Origin: Acidobacteriota bacterium
GTDB lineage: Bacteria; Acidobacteriota; Vicinamibacteria; Vicinamibacterales; UBA8438
Direction of reading: 5' to 3'
Assembly (NCBI GenBank): GCA_009861545.1
Contig: VXME01000007.1
Coordinates: forward strand, 1-40,889
Length of the DNA stretch: 40,889 nucleotides
Shown: positions 1 to 7,100 of the stretch, one piece after another
How positions within the stretch are numbered: the first letter of the stretch is position 1
Layout: each line of letters begins with the position of its first letter
Program-made: the position numbers and the translations under genes
Notes under the pieces: model-generated
Seen by the model: only the letters and a program-made list of their open reading frames with translations
Databases searched by the model: none
What the model was told of the DNA's origin: nothing

Positions 1-33
1 GTGGACTGGCGACCCGTTTCGTGCCGCAAACGT

Positions 34-69
34 CCTGCGGCGCAGACTCCTAGGGGTCTGCGCCGTAGG
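34..69. terminator. strong GC hairpin, possible terminator
   Basis: Two 14-nt arms (34-47 and 56-69) pair with a single G-U mismatch around an 8-nt loop. The hairpin lies about 90 nt beyond the stop of the minus-strand MBL gene, so it could end that transcript. No T-tract follows on either strand, so the terminator role is inferred from position and stem strength. Confidence 0.4.
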
Positions 70-155
70 AACGGTGCAGACTCGTAGTCAGGCCCGGTTG
101 GGCGGCGATCGGAGCCGCAGGCGACGATTGTCGGGCTACGCCCCGCCGGCGACGA

Positions 156-1685
156 CTACTGCGCGTCCTCCACCCACTCGGCGAACTGCGACCACGGCCC
201 CGGCACCCCTTGGATGGGGACGATGGTCTCGACGTCGAGCCCCAGCCGCTGCACGTTGCCGTACAGGCTCCGGGCGCTGGCGTTCGGACTCGCCGGCAGC
301 GAGCCGCCGGGGCCGGGCGGCGTGAACAGGTCGGCCTGCACCAGGATCTTCTCGTGCGGCAGGTAGGCCATCAGCATCCCCGCGGCGTGGGCCAGGCCCT
401 GGACGTGGTGCAGCTCGACCAGGCGCGTCGTGTCGCCGAGGATGTACTTCTCGCGCAGCGTCTCGAAGATGTAGCCCTCCGACCACTCCTCCGGCGGGAA
501 CAGCGAGAAGCGGTCCGGCTCGAGCAGCCACGGCCGCGCCCGCAGGACCTCCTGGTAGTAGGGGAAGTTCCCCTGGTGGGTGACCACGGTCGCGCCCTCG
601 TGCACGTAGGCGCGCATGCCGCCCAGGGTGTCCCAGTGGTGATGGGTCGTCACCACCCAGCGGATTTCCTTGCCCGGGATGCGGCGCCGGATCTCGTCCA
701 TCACGGCGAGCGAGCGCGCCTCGTTCAGCGGCGCCTCGATGACCGCGACCTCGTCCTCGAACTCCACCGCCACGCTGTGGTGCGAGCCGCCGGCCATCAG
801 CCACACGCCCTCGGCCACTTCTTCCGCCACCACGCGCATGGGGGGCGCCGTCGCGTTGCGCGCCGCGTCCGGGACGCTCAGCGCGGCGTCCGCCACGTTC
901 ACCTCGACGCTGTCGATGGTCGACAGTTGAAACGTGTGATCGCCGCCGCTGACGTTCGGCGCGTGGGCGCCGTCGTCGAAGTCCTGGTGCTGGTGCCAGT
1001 TCATCGGGAACATCATGCCCCCGCCCACGTCCTGGTAGTTCGTGTAGACGGTCTCGTAGTACATGTCGCCCACGACCGGACTCGGCATCCAGGTCTGCAC
1101 GCGCTGGACGATGTTGTCCCCGGTGATGGTGCCGTTGATCCGGTACTTGTCGAGGGCGACGAACGAGACGACGGTGACCCGCCCGCCGTATTCGTTCCGC
1201 TCGACCGCGATCACGTCGTCGGCGGCCATGGCGCCCTTCAGGAAGCCCTGCGGGGTGAGATAGATCTCCAGCCGCCTGCGCTCGGCGTCCTGCGGCCGGG
1301 GCACCACCCGGTCGATCTCACCGTTCCAGGCATACTGGCCCCGGACCATCCAGTTCCGGACCCGGTCTCCCACGATCGGCGCGCCGCCGCCGCCCCGGGC
1401 GGGATAGTTCCCCTGTCGGATGACCATCTCCTCGGTCGACGATTCGGTCTCGAAGTCGATCGTGCGGGTGTACTCGGCCAGCTCGAAGCGCGGCCAGTCC
1501 TCGGCGGGGGCGAAGTTCTGGCCCGCCGCGCCCACCCAGCCGTCCCCGGAGTACCGGATCGACATCATGTCGTCGACGCCCATGGTCTCGGCGGCGGCCT
1601 GCAGCACGGCCTGCGCGTCCTGCGCCGCGGCCGGCCCGGCCGCCAGCATCGCGACGGCAACGAAGATTCCAACTCGCTTCCTCAT
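156..1685 (-). CDS. exported MBL-fold (metallo-beta-lactamase-like) hydrolase with large N-terminal domain
   Basis: The predicted product has 509 aa. Start ATG 1685 is chosen because a GGGAGG Shine-Dalgarno lies just upstream and a Sec signal (MRKRVG, hydrophobic core, AAAQ) begins there. Residues ~25-290 form an unrecognised N-terminal domain; the rest is an MBL fold. The metal motif reads T-H-H-H-W-D-T around residues 347-353 (H348, H350 and D352 present), but the usual histidine after the Asp is Thr. A later 'LAHAAG' histidine and 'QADLF' aspartate fit the next two ligands, and the C-terminal 'PIQG' has Gln where the last His is usual. The fold assignment is secure. The substrate is unknown, and the ligand losses make a standard two-zinc hydrolase doubtful. 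It stands alone, with a hairpin downstream. Confidence 0.85.
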   Translation of the reverse strand: MRKRVGIFVAVAMLAAGPAAAQDAQAVLQAAAETMGVDDMMSIRYSGDGWVGAAGQNFAPAEDWPRFELAEYTRTIDFETESSTEEMVIRQGNYPARGGGGAPIVGDRVRNWMVRGQYAWNGEIDRVVPRPQDAERRRLEIYLTPQGFLKGAMAADDVIAVERNEYGGRVTVVSFVALDKYRINGTITGDNIVQRVQTWMPSPVVGDMYYETVYTNYQDVGGGMMFPMNWHQHQDFDDGAHAPNVSGGDHTFQLSTIDSVEVNVADAALSVPDAARNATAPPMRVVAEEVAEGVWLMAGGSHHSVAVEFEDEVAVIEAPLNEARSLAVMDEIRRRIPGKEIRWVVTTHHHWDTLGGMRAYVHEGATVVTHQGNFPYYQEVLRARPWLLEPDRFSLFPPEEWSEGYIFETLREKYILGDTTRLVELHHVQGLAHAAGMLMAYLPHEKILVQADLFTPPGPGGSLPASPNASARSLYGNVQRLGLDVETIVPIQGVPGPWSQFAEWVEDAQ

Positions 1686-1942
1686 GATTCCCTCCCCGTA
1701 GCTTCCTGACGATCCGCGCCGGACGGACCGCAGCCGATGCGAGCCGCCCGGCCCCTCGGAGCGCCCAGCGTAGTCGTTTTGCACCGCGATGACCACGGGA
1801 ATCGTGGGATTTAGGTCTCAAGCTGTTGGAGGACCGTTGCGGATGGGGTCACGTCTTGCTGTGCAGAACGCCAGATGCCGTTCTCGTGGTTCCTCGCAGC
1901 CTACAGACGACGAGTCTGAAACCCGCCACGAAGTCGGGCGCA

Positions 1943-2464
1943 TCAGCGCAGTCTGGAAATTATACCGAATCCCATCATAGCGGACACAGTCATGCCCAGC
2001 AACCCAATGCAGCCGAAGAGCCAAAAAACTATACTGAAACACTGTCTATAGGACAAGTACGTCTTCCAAAAGCGCAACCTGAAGCGCCTGCCCTGCCTTT
2101 CCTTCTTGGTGGTGAGTTCTTCAAATCTGAACAACTGGAGTTCGCAGGGTTGTTGCGCGTCGGAGTTCGTGAAGGATCCTTCCAAGTTCTTCAACGCAAG
2201 TTCGGAGTTCTTTATGACGGTCCGCACCCGCTCATCCAACTTACCAAAAACAAACGCGACGACCACGAGTAGTGCACCGAGCAACGTGCCAACAAAATAG
2301 AGCTTCTGGACGAGTGAAGCTCCCAAACTGGTGGCCATGAAGGCAGCCAGTGTAATGAAGAACTTGAATGAAGACATGCGCTGGTTGGCGTGGAGTTCGA
2401 AGTAATCCCATGCATAGCTTCGCATGCCTTCCTCGCTCACGCCGTTTCGTGTATCTTCCTTCAT
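1943..2464 (-). CDS. small multi-pass membrane protein of unknown function
   Basis: The predicted product has 173 aa. Hydrophobic segments lie at about residues 33-50 and 56-75, and another at about 142-167; the ~65-residue stretch between them is charged and likely cytosolic. The N-terminal 'YAWDYFELHANQRM' pattern resembles widespread orphan membrane proteins, but I cannot name a family. ATG 2464 follows GAGGAG too closely (about 1 nt); an internal ATG at codon 14 has AGGAAG at better spacing and may be the true start. The gene is clearly AT-richer than its neighbours, with many A/T-ending codons, which suggests recent acquisition. It sits next to a decayed HicB-like antitoxin in an accessory patch. 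Confidence 0.75.
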   Translation of the reverse strand: MKEDTRNGVSEEGMRSYAWDYFELHANQRMSSFKFFITLAAFMATSLGASLVQKLYFVGTLLGALLVVVAFVFGKLDERVRTVIKNSELALKNLEGSFTNSDAQQPCELQLFRFEELTTKKERQGRRFRLRFWKTYLSYRQCFSIVFWLFGCIGLLGMTVSAMMGFGIISRLR

Positions 2465-2777
2465 TCTCCTCTGCCCGTCTCTCGGTCGAGTCGCCGGCGG
2501 GCGTCACGGAACACCGCCAGCGTAGCGCGTTCCCACCTCGGCTCACGCCCCACGCCTCGTTCTCGCTGAGCGGCTTCGTCCGCCCGCAACCTCGATCTCG
2601 TCGAGGTTCATTCCTCCCATTCTACCGCCAGAGGGTTCGATTGGCAGGATGCCGCGATGGGCGGATTGGTCAGTCAAAAACGGGGGCATCCAACGTATTC
2701 AACGTCGTCCAACGTTGTCCAGCCGTTCGGGGGATCCCGGCAACCGGGCTTCGCATCGTGGTGCGTCGAAACCACCA
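2465..2777. other. non-coding stretch between membrane protein and hicB remnant
   Basis: No convincing gene is seen. On the minus strand an ATG near 2610 with a good GGGAGG and an upstream TAGAAT box opens only a 22-codon frame, so it may be a decayed 5' end. Near 2689-2720 the plus strand carries an imperfect ~10-nt repeat of the type tcCAACGt(a/c/t). Base composition is mixed compared with the flanking metabolic genes. Confidence 0.4.
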
Positions 2778-3091
2778 GCGGTGGGGCTTGAGTGATACGC
2801 ACACTTCGTCCCATCGCCGAAGGGCGTGGTCGATGCGCTTCATGCTGGACGCCCTGCCGGGATCGAGCAGCCGACGAACCTGCACGGGTTGCCCGCCGAG
2901 TGAACGGGCCAGCTCACCCAGGCTGACGCCCTGCTGCCTCATGGCCACATAGAGCGCCGCCGCCGGCCATTCCGTCGCGTCGTCGATGTCGTCGCCATGC
3001 GTGGTCGCGTCCGGCAGGTCGGGGGAACGTCACGAGTTAGCCTCCAATCACGCTCTTTCCTGAATCTTGCCGGATAAGCGAATTCAGTCGT
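2778..3091 (-). pseudogene. decayed HicB-like antitoxin
   Basis: Reading the minus strand across three frames reconstructs a HicB-type protein. 'FAYPARFRKERD' is in one frame (from ~3085), then 'LVTFP' in a second (preceded by an in-frame TAA), then 'DLPDATTHGDDIDDATEW' in a third, shifted by one base in a run of five Cs. The third frame continues into 'GVSLGELARSLGGQPVQVRRLLDP', a HicB C-terminal helix-turn-helix, and ends near 'SLKPHRW'. Domain order and spacing match HicB antitoxins (RNase-H-like N-terminus, XRE-like HTH C-terminus). At least two frameshifts and one stop make it non-functional. A degenerate upstream 'VKQNLRKGGIS' could be the tail of a hicA toxin, but this is weak. Confidence 0.7.
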
Positions 3092-3299
3092 CGCCCCGTC
3101 GAAATCCCACCTTTTCGAAGATTCTGCTTGACAACTCTCTGACGGCCGGTCGGGCGCGGTCCGGCACGAAGTCTGAGACCCCTCTCGGAACGACACATCC
3201 GCGCCCTGAGGTCCCTCTTCGGCCAGGATGACCGCAAATCACCAATCCGCCCTCGGACGAGGCGCGCGAACGCTATCAAGCCGTTTAAAAACAGAGGGT

Positions 3300-3305
3300 T
3301 ACAAT
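3300..3305 (+). promoter_or_regulatory. -10-like box TACAAT, 6 nt before ATG
   Basis: TACAAT is followed by exactly 6 nt (ggatcc) and then the ATG at 3312 of the DUF222/HNH gene. The spacing suggests a leaderless mRNA. No clear -35 is visible. Confidence 0.45.
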
Positions 3306-3311
3306 GGATCC

Positions 3312-4931
3312 ATGAGCGCAACGGCAGCCTTGGTTCCAGCCACTTCCAGCGACATCCCGACGTCGACGGTCGCCCCGCCGCCCAGCGGCGCTCCCGTGTC
3401 CATCGAGGAACACCGCGCGGCGGTCCTGCAGCGCCGCGACGAGGCCGAGCGCCTCGGCAACGACATCGCCGAGCTGGCCGCCCGCATCCAGGCCGCCACC
3501 TACGAGCTGCTGGTGATGATTCGCGCCTTCGACCAGCGCGAAGGGTGGAGCGGTTTCAAGTCCTGCGCCCACTGGCTGAACTGGCGCACCGGACTCGCCC
3601 TGGGCGCCGCCCGCGAGAAGGTGCGCGTAGCCCGCGCGCTGGTAGACCTCCCGCTGTTGAGCGACGCGATGCGGCGGGGACGGATCTCCTACTCGAAGGT
3701 GCGGGCGCTGACGCGGGTGGCGACGCCGGCCAACGAGCGCCGGCTGCTCGGTTTCGCGGAGTGCGCGCCGGCCTCCTACGTCGAGCGGCTGGCGCGGGCG
3801 TGGTGCCGGGTCGACCGGCAGGCAGAGGCGACCGACGAGCGGCGGCGGCACGAACGCCGGAACCTGACCACCTGGGTCGACGACGATGGGATGGTGGTGA
3901 TCCGCGGGCGGCTCTCGCCCGAGGTGGGCGCGGTGGTGCGCCGCGCCCTGGAAGCGGCGGGCGACCAACTGCGCACCGACGTGTCGCCGGAGGAAGCGGC
4001 AGACACCAGCTTCGGCCAGCGGCAGGCGGACGCGCTGAGCCTGGTAGCCGAGAGTGCGCTGGCCGCGGGGCTGGATCGCGGCACGGCGGGCGACCGGTAC
4101 CAGGTGGTGCTGCACGTCGACGCGGAGACGCTGGGGAGCGGCGCGGGGGAGGGTCCGGAGGACGTTTCCGCGGAAACGTTGACGAGCGGTGAAACCGCCG
4201 AGGACGTTGCAATCGAGCTCTCCGACGGTCTCGACGTTTCCGCAGAGACGCCGTGGACCGTCGCGGGGGAGGGGGCGGAGGACGTTTCCGCGGAGACGCC
4301 GCGAACCACCGCGGAGGTTCCCGCGAAGACGCCCCGGATGACCGGCCACGCCGCTCTCGAAGATGCAGACGGGCTGCGGGTGTCCACCGAGACCGCCCGC
4401 CGGATGGCCTGCGACGCCGGCACGGTCGTCATGGTCGAGGCTGCAGACGGCTCGGTCCTCGACGTCGGCCGGAAGACCCGCACCATTCCCCCGGCGCTGC
4501 GGCGGGCGCTGCAGGCCCGCGACCACGGGTGCCGGTTCCCCGGCTGCAACGCGCGGCGCTGCGATGTCCATCACATTCGGCACTGGGCCGACGGCGGTGC
4601 AACGCGGCTCGACAACCTGGTGCTGCTCTGCCGCCGGCACCACCGGGCCGTCCACGAAGAGGGCTTCAGCGTGCGGGTGGGTCCGACCGGCGACGCCGCG
4701 TTCTGCTGGCCCGACGGCCGGCCGTTCCCGGACGCGCCGGCCGCTCCCCGCTGGACCGGGCCGCCGCTGGCGCCGACCGGCGCGCATCTGGCCGCGGCCG
4801 GCATCGAGATCGGGCCCGACACGGCGACGCCGGACTGGCACGGCGAGCGGCTCGACCTCGGCTACGCCATCGATGTCCTGTGGAAACCGAGGACGGACTC
4901 CTGCGACGCCGGAGCCCGGATGCAGGCGTAG
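3312..4931 (+). CDS. DUF222 / HNH endonuclease domain protein (13E12-repeat type)
   Basis: The predicted product has 539 aa. Residues ~30-270 match the helical DUF222 region ('YELLVMIRAFDQREGW..W', 'SYSKVRALTRVAT'). The C-terminus carries an HNH nuclease motif: CRFPGC near residue 407, DVHHIRHW with H420/H421, then GGATRLDNLVLLCRRHH. Such proteins are presumed DNA endonucleases found in many scattered copies in actinobacteria and other phyla; the biological role is unknown. Start 3312 is chosen over the upstream in-frame ATG (3228) because the conserved part begins after it and a TACAAT box precedes it by 6 nt. Residues ~280-340 are an inserted low-complexity stretch with repeated 'EDVSAET', absent from the typical domain layout. 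No partner gene is adjacent. Confidence 0.88.
   Translation: MSATAALVPATSSDIPTSTVAPPPSGAPVSIEEHRAAVLQRRDEAERLGNDIAELAARIQAATYELLVMIRAFDQREGWSGFKSCAHWLNWRTGLALGAAREKVRVARALVDLPLLSDAMRRGRISYSKVRALTRVATPANERRLLGFAECAPASYVERLARAWCRVDRQAEATDERRRHERRNLTTWVDDDGMVVIRGRLSPEVGAVVRRALEAAGDQLRTDVSPEEAADTSFGQRQADALSLVAESALAAGLDRGTAGDRYQVVLHVDAETLGSGAGEGPEDVSAETLTSGETAEDVAIELSDGLDVSAETPWTVAGEGAEDVSAETPRTTAEVPAKTPRMTGHAALEDADGLRVSTETARRMACDAGTVVMVEAADGSVLDVGRKTRTIPPALRRALQARDHGCRFPGCNARRCDVHHIRHWADGGATRLDNLVLLCRRHHRAVHEEGFSVRVGPTGDAAFCWPDGRPFPDAPAAPRWTGPPLAPTGAHLAAAGIEIGPDTATPDWHGERLDLGYAIDVLWKPRTDSCDAGARMQA
4142..4298 (+). repeat. 120-nt tandem duplication with an 18-bp palindrome inside the HNH gene
   Basis: The ~37-nt core GGGGGAGGG..GGAGGACGTTTCCGCGGA recurs 120 nt later (4142-4178 and 4262-4298), with a partial copy at 4232-4250. 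The first copy contains a perfect 18-bp palindrome at 4162-4179 (ACGTTTCCG/CGGAAACGT). In protein it encodes repeated 'EDVSAET' in the linker between DUF222 and HNH. Confidence 0.75.
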
Positions 4932-5150
4932 GTCGTGGACCGAGGCCAGTTGACTGCGAAGGTGAACACGCTGCCAATCGGAGTCGGGGCATCGGCCGAG
5001 AGTGCACACTGTTGCCGGAATAGCCCGCAGAAGCCGAGCACCGAGGCGATGAGGATGCCGGTGTCGTCCACGGTCATGTCACGAGCGGAGCACGTTCCCG
5101 GCAGGGCTCTAGATTGGCGCGTAGACCGCATACGTCGGCGCACCAGCGAC

Positions 5151-5156
5151 TACAAT
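5151..5156 (+). promoter_or_regulatory. -10-like box TACAAT upstream of cyclase gene
   Basis: TACAAT lies 30 nt before the ATG at 5187 and would give a short leader holding the GGGGGAGGG Shine-Dalgarno. No good -35 hexamer is visible. Confidence 0.35.
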
Positions 5157-5186
5157 CGGACCGTCTTCCACGGGGGAGGGAACACG

Positions 5187-6164
5187 ATGACGATGACGAT
5201 GAGACTGTCGGCGGTCGCGCTGCTGTCGGTGCTGGCGGTGTCCGGAGCGTGGGCCCAGACCGGCTCGGACCGGGCGGTGACCGAGGCGCAGTACGAGCAG
5301 TGGAAGGCGGAACTGACCAACTGGGGGCGGTGGGGCGCGAACGACGAGATCGGCGCGCTGAATCTGATCACCCCGGCCAAGCGGCTGGAGGCGGTGGCGC
5401 TGGTCGAGGAGGGATTCACCGTGTCCCTGGCCGGGGACGCCGACACCGTCGAAGCGGTCGACAACCCGCGGCCGTACCAGCACGAGATGGTGGGGATCAG
5501 TTCGGACCGGATCTCCGTCCAGTATCACGGGATCGCGCATACCCATCTCGACGCGCTGGCCCACATCAACGACGACGGCGTCTTCTACAACGGCTACGCG
5601 CCGGACGCCGACGAGGTCATCGCGAACGGGCACCCGAAGAACTCCATCCACAACCTGAAGAACGGCATCGTGACGCGCGGCGTGCTCATCGACATCCCGC
5701 GGCTGCGCGGCGTGCCGTACCTGGAGCCGGGTACGCCGATCTACGTGGAAGATCTGGAGGCGTGGGAGGAGCACGCAGGGGTGAAGGTCTCACCCGGGGA
5801 CGCGCTGTTCATCCGCACCGGCGTGTGGGCGCGCCGCGCCGTCGAGGGGCCGTGGCTGCGGGGCCGTCGCCCGGGCGGCCGGTCCGCGGGGCTGCACCCG
5901 TCGGTCATCCCGTGGCTGAAGGAGCGCGACATCGCGCTGATGGGCAGCGACCATCCGACTTACGTCGCGCCGTCGGAGCTGCCCGGCGCGGTCCACGACT
6001 TCGCGCTGCTGTACTTGGGCATTCACATGTTCGACAACTGCGACCTCGAGGCGCTCGGCGAGGCGGCGGCGGAACGCAACCGGTGGAAGTTCCTGCTGAT
6101 GGCGGCCCCGCTGCCGATCCGCGGCGGGACCGGGTCGCCGCTCAATCCGATCGCCGTGTTCTGA
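5187..6164 (+). CDS. exported cyclase-family protein (kynurenine-formamidase-like hydrolase)
   Basis: The predicted product has 325 aa. ATG 5187 follows GGGGGAGGG by 6 nt and starts a Sec signal (MTMTMRL, hydrophobic core, AWAQ). The body matches the cyclase family (PF04199; metal-dependent amidohydrolases such as kynurenine formamidase). 'NWGRWGANDEIGALNLIT' opens the domain. The metal-binding segment reads H114-G..H118-T-H120-L-D122..H126, a variant of the family HxGTHxDxPxH. 'TRGVLIDIPRLRG' and the C-terminal 'GTGSPLNPIAVF' are typical. It is a periplasmic hydrolase acting on an unknown amide or lactone. A second, Tat-exported paralogue lies at 31663-32757. A perfect hairpin follows the stop codon directly. 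Confidence 0.88.
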   Translation: MTMTMRLSAVALLSVLAVSGAWAQTGSDRAVTEAQYEQWKAELTNWGRWGANDEIGALNLITPAKRLEAVALVEEGFTVSLAGDADTVEAVDNPRPYQHEMVGISSDRISVQYHGIAHTHLDALAHINDDGVFYNGYAPDADEVIANGHPKNSIHNLKNGIVTRGVLIDIPRLRGVPYLEPGTPIYVEDLEAWEEHAGVKVSPGDALFIRTGVWARRAVEGPWLRGRRPGGRSAGLHPSVIPWLKERDIALMGSDHPTYVAPSELPGAVHDFALLYLGIHMFDNCDLEALGEAAAERNRWKFLLMAAPLPIRGGTGSPLNPIAVF

Positions 6165-6182
6165 GCGGACACTGGTGTCCGC
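6165..6182 (+). terminator. hairpin immediately after cyclase stop
   Basis: GCGGACAC-TG-GTGTCCGC is an 8-bp perfect inverted repeat starting on the first base after the TGA. It probably terminates or protects the cyclase mRNA. No T-tract follows. Confidence 0.5.
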
Positions 6183-6265
6183 CGATCGTGGTGGTCGAAT
6201 CAACGGAACGGAGCCGGCCATGGCCACGCGCTGGCTTGGCAATTGGCCGGCTGGAAACGCGAGCC

Positions 6266-6463
6266 GTGGACCCTGAGCGGGAGATGCTGGTCTTCGAGCG
6301 TGACATGGCCACGGGCGGTTCGGCCCAGTCTGCCGGTACGCTGGCGTGCACTGAGCGCGGCACGGTCGACCTTGACGATGTGCTTCCACCGCACGACCCC
6401 GGTCCTTGGCCGGCCGGCCTGTCGCAGCGGCGCGAGCACATCTGCGACGACCGGGATCGCTGA
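6266..6463 (+). CDS. probable antitoxin, partner of dead PIN toxin (possibly a remnant)
   Basis: A 65-codon frame (GTG 6266 or ATG 6284) reads 'MLVFERDMATGGSAQSAGTLACTERGTVDLDDVLPPHDPGPW' in part and ends 9 nt before the ATG of the PIN pseudogene. The position, spacing and acidic C-terminus 'RREHICDDRDR' are those of a PIN-toxin antitoxin. I do not recognise a named DNA-binding fold. No Shine-Dalgarno or clear start is seen, so the N-terminus may be lost or the gene may be a fragment. Confidence 0.4.
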   Translation: MDPEREMLVFERDMATGGSAQSAGTLACTERGTVDLDDVLPPHDPGPWPAGLSQRREHICDDRDR

Positions 6464-6472
6464 AGGGCGGGG

Positions 6473-6910
6473 ATGTTCCTCGACACCAAAGTCCTGGTCC
6501 GTGCGTGCTTCACAACTGCGCCGCGATAAGCCCTGGCCCGCGTCCGGCTCCGCGACGTGATCGGCGGCAAGGAGCGACCACGCATCAGCGGTCGGGTCGT
6601 GCGCGAGTACCTGGCCGTGGTGACGCGCCCGCAGACTTGGTCGGCACCCTTGGCCGTGCTCGGCCGCACTCCGGGACGTGGACTGGTTTCTGTCGTCGTT
6701 CGCTGTACCGAAGGACGGTCCTGAAGTCACCCGCACGCTGGCCGCGTTGTGTCGAGAGGTTTCAGGTTGCCGGACGCCAAGTCCGCGACGCGAACATCAC
6801 GGCAACGATGCTCACTCACGCCGAAGGGCGCCTGCTGAGGTTCAATCCGGACGATTTCCGAAGGGTACGGCGATCACATCGCGCTGATCGATCCGGCCGC
6901 GGGCGTTTGA
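6473..6910 (+). pseudogene. decayed PIN-domain (VapC-like) toxin
   Basis: ATG 6473 has GGGCGGGG directly upstream and begins 'MFLDTKVLVRACF', the PIN N-terminus with its first catalytic Asp (D4). A TAA interrupts after codon 18; the same frame then continues 'ALARVRLRDVIGGKERPRI' and 'REYLAVVTRPQTW'. A +1 shift gives 'AALRDVDWFLSSFAVPKDG', a second gives 'VAGRQVRDANITATMLTHAEG' with 'LLRFNPDDF', and a third restores 'YGDHIALIDPAAGV' and the TGA. Summed, this is a complete ~145-aa PIN RNase broken by one stop and three frameshifts. Its antitoxin frame directly upstream is still open. Confidence 0.8.
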
Positions 6911-6952
6911 GTTTGGTGTTCGCCAAGCGTGCGTTGGTCGGGAGCACGGTGG

Positions 6953-6975
6953 GTTGCACGACAGGATCGTGCAAC
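6953..6975. other. 9-bp stem hairpin in the gap after the PIN pseudogene
   Basis: GTTGCACGA-cagga-TCGTGCAAC is a perfect 9-bp inverted repeat with a 5-nt loop. It lies 43 nt past the PIN remnant and 126 nt past the end of the converging Sel1 gene, so it may serve as a shared terminator. There is no T-tract. The rest of 6911-7100 holds nothing I can identify. Confidence 0.35.
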
Positions 6976-7100
6976 GATTTCCTCGCCTGTTGGACTCACG
7001 ATTCGCGGTATTTCCTGCGGCAAGAACCCTGCGATGCGCGACATCGGTGCTGCCGTGTGGCTTGGCACCCGGCCGGTTTCACGTCCTGAGCAGCGTTCCC

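Noticed and set aside
2689-2720. short repeats of CAACGT resembling an iteron or CRISPR start
   Set aside because: Only three imperfect ~10-nt copies, no spacers of even length, no cas or replication genes nearby.
4862-5143. minus-strand frame containing 'MTVDDTGILIASVLGFCGLFRQ'
   Set aside because: It looks briefly like a membrane-helix start of the small coiled-coil family, but the rest is not helical and overlaps the HNH gene end; at most a remnant.
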